A stretch of DNA of 64,000 nt. Source: Sphingopyxis sp. GTDB taxonomy: Bacteria; Pseudomonadota; Alphaproteobacteria; Sphingomonadales; Sphingomonadaceae. The notes beneath the pieces were generated by a model. That model had not been told where the DNA came from, searched no databases, and was given only the letters and a program-made list of their open reading frames with translations. Below are positions 45,647 to 52,896 of this stretch, piece by piece. Location of the stretch: positions 109,652 through 173,651 of the forward strand of contig JAEULK010000096.1 of the NCBI GenBank assembly GCA_016793775.1, given 5' to 3'. The position numbers and the translations under genes were made by a program. Position 1 is the first letter of the stretch. Every line of letters begins with the position of its first letter.

Positions 45647-46471
45647 TTACGCTTCTTCCATTTCGACCAGCCCGGCTTCGGCGCCGAGCAATATGTCCGC
45701 GGCGGTCTGCCACAGATCGGGGGTCGCTGCGGCGAGCATGCCCTGGCCCGTCCCGCCGACGCGGTATGGGCGGCCGTCCCAATGCGTCGCCTTGCCGCCG
45801 GTCTCGGTCAGGAACAACGCGCCCGCGGCATGGTCCCAGGGCAGGATGCGTTGGAACAGTGCGATATCGTCCTGCCCCAGCACGAGGCGCGGATAGCTTT
45901 CGGCGGCGCAGCGCGGCACCGGCTGGACATCGAAGACGCGCTCGGCGGCGCCATGGACGCGGTCGCGGCGGATCGCCGACAGGAAATGCGTGCCCAGCGC
46001 CGCGCGCGGCTGCTTGCGCCGGGCGCTGCGCGCGCGCGCCGGACGGCCGTCGACCGTCGCCCCGCGCCCACGCTCGGCGTAGCACATCCGGTCCGCCAGC
46101 GGGTCGAGCATCCAGCTCGCCAGCGGCACGCCATCCTCGACCAGCGCGATCATCGTGCCGAAGGGCGCGCGCCCGGCGGCGAAATTGGCGGTGCCGTCGA
46201 GCGGGTCGATCAGCCACACCAGGCCCCGCCCCGCGTCCGCCAACAGATCAGGGTCGAGTTCGGCCGCTTCCTCGCCGATGATCCGCGCCCCGAGCCCGAG
46301 CGCGGCGAGCCCGTCGTGCAAGCGCCGCTCGCATAAGCGATCGACGATCGTGACGACCTCGCCCTTGCTCTTCTCGTCGATGTCGCCCGGGGCGAGCCGG
46401 CGAAAGCGCGGCATCATCACCTCGGCGGCGACATGGCGCATCAGCGCCCCGACCTGCTCGCGCGGCACCAT
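45647..46471 (-). CDS. Inositol-monophosphatase family phosphatase
   Basis: 274 residues with the family metal sites in order: EEAAELD, WLIDPLDGTANFAAGRAPFG, and the C-terminal LPWDHAAGALFLTETGG. Members dephosphorylate inositol phosphate, histidinol phosphate, nucleotide bisphosphates or sugar phosphates. Lying between an HpcH/HpaI aldolase and the export gene, a sugar-phosphate phosphatase role in precursor synthesis is possible (inference). Confidence 0.88.
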   Translation of the reverse strand: MVPREQVGALMRHVAAEVMMPRFRRLAPGDIDEKSKGEVVTIVDRLCERRLHDGLAALGLGARIIGEEAAELDPDLLADAGRGLVWLIDPLDGTANFAAGRAPFGTMIALVEDGVPLASWMLDPLADRMCYAERGRGATVDGRPARARSARRKQPRAALGTHFLSAIRRDRVHGAAERVFDVQPVPRCAAESYPRLVLGQDDIALFQRILPWDHAAGALFLTETGGKATHWDGRPYRVGGTGQGMLAAATPDLWQTAADILLGAEAGLVEMEEA

Positions 46472-46475
46472 CGGA

Positions 46476-47285
46476 TCAGGCCGCCAGGCTGGCGGGTGCC
46501 ACGCGCTTGGCGACTGCCGCGCGCTCTTCCATCATGCGGATGCGCGGCAAGTCCTCGGCGGCGATCGCGCCATAATAGTCGCGCTTGTTCTGCAGCCAGG
46601 CGAGCTCGAACGCGACCGCATTGGCGACCCCGGCGTCGAAATCGCTCGCCTCGACCGCCGCGCCGTCGAACACGATCTTGCGTGTCTCGAACCGGTCGAG
46701 CCGCACGGCGCGAATTTCGCGCAGCGCCGCCGCCGCCTCGACCGACACCGATCCGCCGACGACGAGTTCGAGATCATGGTCGGCGCAGGCGTGTGCGGCG
46801 TGCAGCACCGCGTCGGTGATCGCGCGGTCGTTGATCGCGCCGCGCGGCAGCCCGCGCGAGAGGGTGAAATCGACGCGCCCGAAGACGATGCCGTCGATGT
46901 CCCTGGCGAGCGGCAGCATCGCATCGAGATTCTGGAGCGTCGTCTCGGTCTCTAGGTTGAACAGCAGGCGCGTGTCGCCGCGGTCGGCGCCATAGACCTT
47001 GCTGCCGGCGTCGATGAACTTCGACAGGGCGTAGGGCGTCTCGACCATCGGCGCGATGATATAATCGGCGCCGTAGAGCCGCGAGGCGTGGAGGTCGGTC
47101 ACCGCCTCGCAGCCGCCGATCTTGAGCGCGAATTTGAGGTCGGCGCGCCACGTCAGTTCGAGCAGCCGCAGCAGCTCGTCGGGGCGCGTGCCCTCGGCCT
47201 CGAACTCGGCCTTGACCGCGACGACGCCATAGTGATCGCGGCCTTTTTTGAGCATGTCGAGCATGCGCTTTTCGGTGGAGTTCAT
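46476..47285 (-). CDS. HpcH/HpaI family aldolase (citrate lyase beta-like fold)
   Basis: 269 residues. A TIM-barrel aldolase pattern: VVAVKAEFEAEGTRPDELLRL, LKFALKIGGCEAVTDL, ADYIIAPMVETPYALSKFI, LLFNLETETTLQNLD and GIVFGRVDFTLSRGLPRG. The Glu and Asp in the ET and RVDF segments are candidate Mg ligands. The family condenses or cleaves pyruvate-type 2-oxo acids. As the first gene of the glycan operon it may make a ulosonic or branched sugar precursor; that is inference. Confidence 0.82.
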   Translation of the reverse strand: MNSTEKRMLDMLKKGRDHYGVVAVKAEFEAEGTRPDELLRLLELTWRADLKFALKIGGCEAVTDLHASRLYGADYIIAPMVETPYALSKFIDAGSKVYGADRGDTRLLFNLETETTLQNLDAMLPLARDIDGIVFGRVDFTLSRGLPRGAINDRAITDAVLHAAHACADHDLELVVGGSVSVEAAAALREIRAVRLDRFETRKIVFDGAAVEASDFDAGVANAVAFELAWLQNKRDYYGAIAAEDLPRIRMMEERAAVAKRVAPASLAA

Positions 47286-47424
47286 CGTCGGCTTCCCTTC
47301 GGCTCACAGGTTCCTGTCATCGCTAAGACGAACGAGAACGGCGTTTTCCGTAAGGATTTCGACACAAAAATATTTCTGCTCGCCGATCCAAGGCTGGCCC
47401 CGCGCCGCTCCGTCATTACAGGAC

Positions 47425-48099
47425 ATGCCTGTGCCCCCGGCTCTTCGCCCGACCCTTGCCCTGTCGCTTCTCTGCATCGCGGGGAGCGCCGTCGCGGCCG
47501 AGCAGGCGGCACTGCCGTCGGGCGACAGCAGCGCGGTGCGCGAGCGCATGACCGGCTGGTCGGCCCCGCCGCCCGAACCCGTTTTCACTCCCCTCCTGAC
47601 AGCGCCGCAACCGATCCGGCGCGCTCCCGCGCCCCTTCCCCGCCTCTCCTCGGCCTTCGGCACGCGCGTCGATCCGATCAACGGCAGCCACCGGGTGCAC
47701 ATGGGCCTCGACATGCCCGGGCGCGTCGGCACCCCGATCCTCGCCGCGGCGGTCGGGACGATTTCGTTCGCGGGCCGCGCCGGCGGCTATGGCCAGATGG
47801 TCGAGATCGACCATGGTGGCGGCCTCAAGACAAGATACGCCCATCTGTCACAGATCCTCGTCCGTCCCGGCGACCCCGTATCGTTGCAACAGACGATCGC
47901 GCTGATGGGATCGACCGGCCGCTCGACCGGCAACCACCTGCATTTCGAGGTCCGCCTGAACGGGCGTGCGACCGATCCGCGCGGGTGGTTCGGATCGGTC
48001 CCCGCCCCGCGCGCGGCGGCCACGCCGGGCCCGGTCGCGCCCATGAGCCCGCATATCTCCGACTTCGCGCGCCGCCGCGCATCGACCGAAGCCGAATAG
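47425..48099 (+). CDS. M23 family metallopeptidase (peptidoglycan endopeptidase-like)
   Basis: 224 residues from the ATG at 47425. Signal peptide (LRPTLALSLLCIAGSAVAAEQ) and a LytM domain: SAFGTRVDPINGSHRVHMGLDMPG with the first zinc His and Asp, GYGQMVEIDHGGGLKTRYAHL and GNHLHFEVRLNGRATDP with HLH. All zinc ligands are present, so it is probably active against peptidoglycan cross-links in the periplasm. The 139 bases upstream are shared with the divergent aldolase gene. Confidence 0.93.
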   Translation: MPVPPALRPTLALSLLCIAGSAVAAEQAALPSGDSSAVRERMTGWSAPPPEPVFTPLLTAPQPIRRAPAPLPRLSSAFGTRVDPINGSHRVHMGLDMPGRVGTPILAAAVGTISFAGRAGGYGQMVEIDHGGGLKTRYAHLSQILVRPGDPVSLQQTIALMGSTGRSTGNHLHFEVRLNGRATDPRGWFGSVPAPRAAATPGPVAPMSPHISDFARRRASTEAE

Positions 48100-48102
48100 G
48101 CG

Positions 48103-48618
48103 ATGGCCACGGGCGACACTCCCAACGGGCTTCAACTGGTCATGCTGGGCGAACGCGACCGGCTGGTCCGGTTCCTCGCCGCGCGCGGCGCGGGCGATCA
48201 AGCCGAGGACCTCTTCCATGACCTGTGGCAAAAGCTTGCCATCCTCCCCGAACGACCGGTCGGCGACCCGCTTTCCTATCTGTTTCGCGCCGCCGAAAAT
48301 CTGATGCGCGACCTGCGCCGCGCCGCGATCAGCCGCGACCGGCGGCAGTCCGACTGGCACGGCCTGTCCGATACGCCGCAGGAGCGGCCCGCAGGCGACC
48401 GCGCGCTGATCGCGCGCGAGCAACTCGCGGCGATCGAGGCGACGCTTGCTGCACTCGGCCCGCGCGCCGACAAGATTTTCCGCCGCTATCGGCTTGACGG
48501 CGTCGGACAGGCCGATATCGCGGCCGAATGGGGGATCAGTCTGAGTTCGGTCGAAAAGGACCTGCAAAAAGCCTATCGCGCGATCGCCGATTTGAAGGCG
48601 CGTTTCGATGCGGAATAG
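48103..48618 (+). CDS. ECF sigma factor (FecI-like)
   Basis: 171 residues. Region 2: DLFHDLWQKLAILPERPVGD and LSYLFRAAENLMRDLRRAAI; region 4: RADKIFRRYRLDGVGQADIA and AEWGISLSSVEKDLQKAYRA. This is the FecI/sigma-70 family type that in sphingomonads is normally followed by a full FecR and a TonB receptor. Here it is followed by a 63-residue FecR-like fragment only. The start lies three bases after the M23 gene stop. Confidence 0.9.
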   Translation: MATGDTPNGLQLVMLGERDRLVRFLAARGAGDQAEDLFHDLWQKLAILPERPVGDPLSYLFRAAENLMRDLRRAAISRDRRQSDWHGLSDTPQERPAGDRALIAREQLAAIEATLAALGPRADKIFRRYRLDGVGQADIAAEWGISLSSVEKDLQKAYRAIADLKARFDAE

Positions 48619-48670
48619 GCCGCCCGGCTTCGTCATGGGGTAAAATCCCGCCGAACCAGGGAAGGGACGC

Positions 48671-48862
48671 ATGACGCATCGATCCGAGTTGACCGAGATT
48701 GCCCGACGCTGGGCGGTCCGCGTCGCCGACCCCGCTTTCGACGATTGGGATGCGCTGACCGAATGGCTTGAGGCCGACCCGGCGAATCTCGCCGCCTATG
48801 AAGCGGCGGCCGAGGGCGAGGCGTGGGCCGATCGCGCGCTTCGCGCCGCGCCGAAAAAATGA
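48671..48862 (+). CDS. Miniature FecR-like protein (DUF4880 domain only)
   Basis: 63 residues matching only the cytoplasmic N-terminal domain of FecR/PupR anti-sigma proteins: ELTEIARRWAVRVADPAFDD, ALTEWLEADPANLAAYEAAA and EGEAWADRALRAAP. The transmembrane helix and periplasmic FecR domain are absent, and no continuation of FecR is seen in any frame downstream; instead the stop overlaps the next gene by ATGA. GGGACGC precedes the ATG. It is either a truncated pseudogene or a working stand-alone sigma-binding domain. Confidence 0.75.
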   Translation: MTHRSELTEIARRWAVRVADPAFDDWDALTEWLEADPANLAAYEAAAEGEAWADRALRAAPKK

Positions 48863-49953
48863 CCGACCCCGCGCCGCTGCTGAAAGACATCCTCGGGGCG
48901 CAGGCACTGGTCACCATCGCCGATGCCGGCACCGCCGCATCGCCGCGCTTCGACCGGACCGCCTTCCTCACCGCCGCATCCGGCGGGCTCGATGCGCTGT
49001 CGATCATGGAGCGGGTGCGCCATATCGCCGACGCGCTCGTACCGGCCCTGCCCGCCGACTATGCTTCCGCACTGACGATCGTCCGCGCGATGGCGCCGCG
49101 ACTGACCCACGGGTTCCAGGCGGTCGCGATCACCGAATATGTCGCGCGCCACGGTCTTGCGGATTTCGACGCGTCGCTGGCGGCGCTGGCCGACCTGACG
49201 CAATATGGCACCGCCGAATTCGCGATCCGGCCCTTCCTCGCGCAGCATCCCGATCATGTGCTCGGCGTGATGCTGGGCTGGACGCAAGACGACAATGACC
49301 ATGTCCGCCGCCTCGCCAGCGAGGGCTGCCGCCCGCGCCTGCCCTGGGCGGCGCGCGTCCCCGCGCTCAAGGCCGACCCGACGCTCGGCGCCCCGATTCT
49401 CGAGGCGCTGAAGGCCGACCCCGCCCTCTATGTCCGCAAATCGGTCGCCAACCATCTCAACGATATCGCCAAGGACCGCCCCGACTGGCTGCTCGACCGC
49501 CTGGCGGGCTGGTCGCAGGACGAGGCGGCGACGAAATGGATCGTCCGCCACGCGCTGCGCACCCTAATCAAGGCCGGCGATCCGCGCGCGCTGGCGCTGA
49601 TCGGCGTCGGCCACGGCGCGGCGGTAACCGTCCGGCACTTTGCGATCGAGCCCACGACGGTCCGCCTCGGCGAGCGGATCGTGATCGCCGCCACCCTCGC
49701 CTCCAACGCCGCCGACACCCAGGCGCTCGTCGTCGACTACCGCATCCATTATGCGCGCGCCGGCGGCAAGACCGCTGCGAAGGTGTTCAAATGGAAGGCC
49801 CTCGACCTCGCCGCCGGCGAAACGGCAACGCTGGCGATCCGCCAGACGATCCGCGATTTCAGCACCCGCCGCCACCATGTCGGGCGCCACGCCATCGACC
49901 TGATCGTCAACGGCAAGCCGATGGCAACGGCCGCCTTCGACCTGCTCGGCTGA
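48859..49953 (+). CDS. DNA alkylation repair protein (AlkD-like HEAT-repeat)
   Basis: 364 residues. Helical HEAT-like repeats run through most of the protein: DYASALTIVRAMAPRLTHGF, RPFLAQHPDHVLGVMLGWTQ, DNDHVRRLASEGCRPRLPWA, ALYVRKSVANHLNDIAKDRP. The C-terminal ~110 residues form a beta-rich extension often seen in these proteins (VRLGERIVIAATLASNAADT). AlkD-type glycosylases remove bulky N3/N7-alkylated purines. Overlaps the mini-FecR gene by ATGA. Confidence 0.88.
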   Translation: MTDPAPLLKDILGAQALVTIADAGTAASPRFDRTAFLTAASGGLDALSIMERVRHIADALVPALPADYASALTIVRAMAPRLTHGFQAVAITEYVARHGLADFDASLAALADLTQYGTAEFAIRPFLAQHPDHVLGVMLGWTQDDNDHVRRLASEGCRPRLPWAARVPALKADPTLGAPILEALKADPALYVRKSVANHLNDIAKDRPDWLLDRLAGWSQDEAATKWIVRHALRTLIKAGDPRALALIGVGHGAAVTVRHFAIEPTTVRLGERIVIAATLASNAADTQALVVDYRIHYARAGGKTAAKVFKWKALDLAAGETATLAIRQTIRDFSTRRHHVGRHAIDLIVNGKPMATAAFDLLG

Positions 49954-49963
49954 CGCCGCACGC

Positions 49964-50329
49964 TCAGGTAGCGCGCGCGATGGCCTCGATCTCGATCCGG
50001 AATCCGAAATGCAGCGGCCCCGTCGGCACGACGCTGCGCGCCGGGCGGTTGTCGCCGAAAAAGCGGCCATAGACGGCGTCTAGTTCACCCCAGTCGGCGA
50101 TATCGCTCAAGAACACCGTCGTCTTGACCACCGCCGCAAGATCGGCGCCCGCCAGCGCGAGCACCGCCTTCAGATTTTCGAGCGTCTGTTCGGCCTGCGC
50201 CGCGAATGGCGCGCCGGCGAGCGAGATATCGCGGCCGGGCAGCAAGGGCAGTTGCCCCGAAACGAACACCAGCCCGCCGGCGATCGTGAAGGGGGAATAA
50301 TGCGGTCCACCGGTCTTGCCTGATGTCAT
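49964..50329 (-). CDS. RidA family protein
   Basis: 121 residues from the ATG at 50329, with GGAGG eight bases upstream. Rid signature: GPHYSPFTIAGGLVFVSGQLPL, AEQTLENLKAVLALAGADLA, VVKTTVFLSDIADWGELDAV and the conserved Arg in NRPARSVVPTG. RidA proteins hydrolyse reactive imines/enamines. It is downstream of the micro-ORF at 50447-50518 on the same strand, separated by a hairpin. Confidence 0.92.
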   Translation of the reverse strand: MTSGKTGGPHYSPFTIAGGLVFVSGQLPLLPGRDISLAGAPFAAQAEQTLENLKAVLALAGADLAAVVKTTVFLSDIADWGELDAVYGRFFGDNRPARSVVPTGPLHFGFRIEIEAIARAT

Positions 50330-50396
50330 GTCGTCATCCTCCTCCGCCCGGAATATCACGCCGCACCCGCGCTCGCGACAGCGCCATGAAGCGAAA

Positions 50397-50418
50397 GGCC
50401 GCCCCTTTCGGGACGGCC
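50397..50418 (-). terminator. Hairpin between the micro-ORF and ridA
   Basis: On the minus strand GGCCGTCCC-GAAA-GGGGCGGCC forms a 9-bp stem with one wobble and a GAAA loop, followed by TTTCGCTTC. The U-tract is weak, so it may be an intrinsic terminator or an attenuator. Confidence 0.55.
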
Positions 50419-50446
50419 CTTCCATTGTCAGCCAGATGCGGCCGGC

Positions 50447-50518
50447 TCAGACGAGCGCGGCTCCTGCGTGGAGGCCATGCTCAAATTCCGCCGCACGCGG
50501 CATATGACAATGAGACAT
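50447..50518 (-). CDS. 23-residue His/Cys-rich micro-ORF with consensus ribosome site
   Basis: The minus strand carries AAAGGAGGTGGTCC immediately before an ATG at 50518; the frame reads MSHCHMPRAAEFEH and ends HAGAALV at a TGA. The ribosome site is almost a full complement of the 16S 3' end, the strongest in the window, which is unlikely by chance. A hairpin follows 29 bases after the stop. It lies between tRNA-Met and ridA. It may be a leader peptide, a microprotein, or part of a small RNA; function unknown. Confidence 0.5.
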   Translation of the reverse strand: MSHCHMPRAAEFEHGLHAGAALV

Positions 50519-50651
50519 CGGACCACCTCCTTTCCTTTGTTGACGATGAAAACAATATGGCGGCGACGCCGCGCCGGATCAAGGCGATTGTCCGCAGCTT
50601 GCCGCAAAGCGCACCACGCGCCGCGATCGAAGAAAGATGGGCTGCTTAAGG

Positions 50652-50728
50652 TGGTAGCGGAGGAGGGACTCGAACCCCCGACACGCGGATTATGATTCCG
50701 CTGCTCTAACCTGCTGAGCTACTCCGCC
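50652..50728 (-). tRNA. tRNA-Met (CAT), elongator type
   Basis: A 77-nt cloverleaf with encoded CCA: acceptor GGCGGAG pairs with CTCCGCT (one G-U), D-loop AGCTCAGCAGGTTAGAGC, anticodon arm GCGGA-ATCATAA-TCCGC with anticodon CAT, and T-arm CGGGGGTTCGAGTCCCTCC. The lack of the three G-C pairs in the anticodon stem argues against the initiator. A tRNA-Ile with modified CAT is a less likely alternative. Confidence 0.93.
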
Positions 50729-50815
50729 CCGAAAGACCGCCACGTCGGGTATCCGGCGGGCGAGCAGCGCCTATAGATAGGCACTGCTCCCCGGTCAATA
50801 TGCTCGCTGGCCTGG

Positions 50816-51295
50816 TCAGCGCCGCCCGCGAAAATTGCGTTCCAGCGCGGTTTCCCATGGGCCGCCGCGATAGTGATGCGCGGCAAGCCCGGTGACGACC
50901 AGCGGGCGCGGCACGAAATCGCGTCGCAGTTCGGCGAGCAGCGCCTTGGCCTCCGCCGGCTCGACCTTGTTCTGGACGGTGACGTGGAGGCGCGGGGTGC
51001 CCTGATCCTGCGCCGACAGCGATCCCGCGAACCAGGCGGCGATTTGTTCGCGGATCGCCAGCAATTCGGGGCTGTCGATACGATAGGCGACGCCGCGGCC
51101 GAGCGAGAAGATATCGCCGACCATCGCCGGCGGCGGCGCGTCCTGGGCGATCGCTTTCAGCAACCGGTCCAGTTCGCCGAGGCACGAGGGCGGCAACTGG
51201 TGGAACAGCGTGATATGCGCGCGCAGCTGGTTGCGCTCGGGCGGAAAATGGCGCGCACGCAGTATATCGAAGCGATGCTGGTCCGCCGCACCCAT
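50816..51295 (-). CDS. 2'-5' RNA ligase family (2H phosphoesterase) protein
   Basis: 159 residues from the ATG at 51295. The two histidine motifs of the 2H superfamily are present: RAHITLFHQLPPS (HxTL) and LHVTVQNKV (HxTV). Upstream of this ATG the same frame still encodes the usual first strand (APIIVTATMG) but shows no ATG, GTG or TTG start, so either a non-standard start is used or the N-terminus has been lost. The substrate is probably an RNA 2'-phosphate or cyclic phosphodiester, unknown here. Confidence 0.8.
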   Translation of the reverse strand: MGAADQHRFDILRARHFPPERNQLRAHITLFHQLPPSCLGELDRLLKAIAQDAPPPAMVGDIFSLGRGVAYRIDSPELLAIREQIAAWFAGSLSAQDQGTPRLHVTVQNKVEPAEAKALLAELRRDFVPRPLVVTGLAAHHYRGGPWETALERNFRGRR

Positions 51296-51380
51296 CGTCG
51301 CCGTGACGATGATGGGCGCGGCGCCAGCGCCGCGGACGGGAGGGGGGATGTCCGCGGCGCCTATCTCACACCCCCCGGCG

Positions 51381-51941
51381 TCAGGCCGCCTGGGCCAGCT
51401 TGCCCTGATAGGGGTTCGCCTTCACCCACTCGAGCGCCTTTTCGGGGGTCGATTCGCCATAGGGGTCGGCGTCGGCGCCGACGTCGTTGATGCCGGGCTC
51501 GACGAACATGGCGGTCACGACGCCGTCATCGACGATCGCGGTGTAGCGCCAGCTGCGCATGCCGAAACCGACATGGTCCTTGTTGATGAGCATACCCATG
51601 CGGCGGGTGAAGGCGCCCGAACCGTCGGGAACCATCTTCACCTTTTCGACGCCCAGGCTCTTGCCCCAATTATACATCACGAACGCGTCGTTGACGCTGA
51701 CGCAATGGATGTCGGCGACGCCCTCGGCGGCGAAATCATCGTGAAGGCGCTCGAAACCCGGGCATTGCTCGTTCGAGCAGGTCGGAGTGTAGGCGCCGGG
51801 CAGGCCGAACAGGATATGGCGGCCGGTGCCGAAGGCTTCGCCGGTGTCGACGTCCTGCCAGCGGAAGGGGTTCGGGCCTTCGACGGCTTCGTCGCGGACG
51901 CGGGTCTTGAGCGTGACGGCGGGAACGGGCTGGTTGATCAT
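51381..51941 (-). CDS. Peroxiredoxin (Prx5/AhpE-like, atypical 2-Cys)
   Basis: 186 residues from the ATG at 51941. The peroxidatic motif GLPGAYTPTCSNEQCPGFERL has the PxxxTxxC signature of Prx5 enzymes, with another Cys five residues later. Further: DIHCVSVNDAFVMYNWGKSL and FGMRSWRYTAIVDDGVV. It reduces hydroperoxides with thiols, probably in the cytoplasm. The 3' end lies 86 bases before the 2H protein start. Confidence 0.93.
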   Translation of the reverse strand: MINQPVPAVTLKTRVRDEAVEGPNPFRWQDVDTGEAFGTGRHILFGLPGAYTPTCSNEQCPGFERLHDDFAAEGVADIHCVSVNDAFVMYNWGKSLGVEKVKMVPDGSGAFTRRMGMLINKDHVGFGMRSWRYTAIVDDGVVTAMFVEPGINDVGADADPYGESTPEKALEWVKANPYQGKLAQAA

Positions 51942-52042
51942 GGGAGGGAGCCTTTCGCTTGTTTTTTGTGCGGCGCACCAAAAGCAGAGCGAAGCGGCAA
52001 GGTCCAAGTGAGTTGGCCGGTCACATTGATCGAGTGAGGCGA

Positions 52043-52795
52043 TCAAAGCCGCGCCCAGAAGGCGTCGAGCACGGCGGCGACCTCGGCGGGCCGTTCGGCG
52101 ATCGCCCAATGCCCCGCGCCTTCGATGACGGCGAGCGGCGTCCCCGTATTGGCGGAAAAGCGCTGCGCCACCGAGAGGTCGACATAGGGATCGCCCGCGC
52201 CCCAGACGAGCTGGCCGTTGGCCGGCAATGTGCCGATATCGCGCGCCCAGTCATGCTCGAAGCTCAGCCCCTTCGCCGAACGATAGAGTTTCAGGATCGC
52301 GCGGCGCTTGTCCTTCGACGCCCATTGCGCGGCTTCTTCGACCGCGATGTCGGCGGGCATGCCCTGCGCGGCGAGCCCCTCGGCGAGTTTCGCCGGTTTG
52401 TTGCTCAACGCCATGTACAGTTCGCCGAGGATCGGGGTGTTCCAGATGCGCGCGAGCCGGTGGCCGCGATAGTCGGGATCGATCACCGCGTTCGACACCG
52501 CCCAGCTGCGGAGAAGGTCGGGGCGCAGCATCGCGACCCGCTGCGCGATCAGGGCGCCCCAGTCGTGGCCGATAATGTCGATCGGGCCGTGGTCGGCGAA
52601 CAGCGCCTCGGCCCGCCCCACCGCCCAGTCGGCATAGGCGTCCTTGGTGGCGGGGAATCCCGCGGGCAAAGGCGCGGTAAAACCGGGGAGCGCCGGCACC
52701 GCGAACGGCGTGTCGCCGAGGTCGAGTTCGGCGAGCAAGGGCCGCCAGATGAGCGGGCTGTCGGGGACACCATGGAGGAAAAGCTTTGCCGTCAT
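52043..52795 (-). CDS. Alpha/beta hydrolase (haloalkane dehalogenase/epoxide hydrolase-like)
   Basis: 250 residues from the ATG at 52795. Core features: FLHGVPDSPLIWRPLLAEL with HGxP oxyanion motif, nucleophile elbow GHDWGALIAQRVAM (Asp nucleophile as in dehalogenases and epoxide hydrolases), acid region WGAGDPYVDL and GAGHWAIAERPAEV with the His. The Asp nucleophile distinguishes it from serine esterases. The substrate is unknown. Confidence 0.87.
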   Translation of the reverse strand: MTAKLFLHGVPDSPLIWRPLLAELDLGDTPFAVPALPGFTAPLPAGFPATKDAYADWAVGRAEALFADHGPIDIIGHDWGALIAQRVAMLRPDLLRSWAVSNAVIDPDYRGHRLARIWNTPILGELYMALSNKPAKLAEGLAAQGMPADIAVEEAAQWASKDKRRAILKLYRSAKGLSFEHDWARDIGTLPANGQLVWGAGDPYVDLSVAQRFSANTGTPLAVIEGAGHWAIAERPAEVAAVLDAFWARL

Positions 52796-52804
52796 TTCTC
52801 TCTC

Positions 52805-52882
52805 CGTCGCCCCCGCGAAGGCGGGGGCCGTTGTCAGGGGAGCGCGAGGACGACAGTGGCCCCCGCCTTCGCGGGGGCGACG
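52805..52882. repeat. Inverted repeat (CGTCGCCCCCGCGAAGGCGGG type)
   Basis: CGTCGCCCCCGCGAAGGC at the left and GCCTTCGCGGGGGCGACG at the right are perfect complements within 25-bp arms; each arm is itself palindromic. The 28-base spacer has no coding. It sits between the hydrolase and mltG genes. Sphingomonad genomes carry many such intergenic repeats. Confidence 0.75.
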
Positions 52883-52896
52883 ATCATGGCGGCCCG

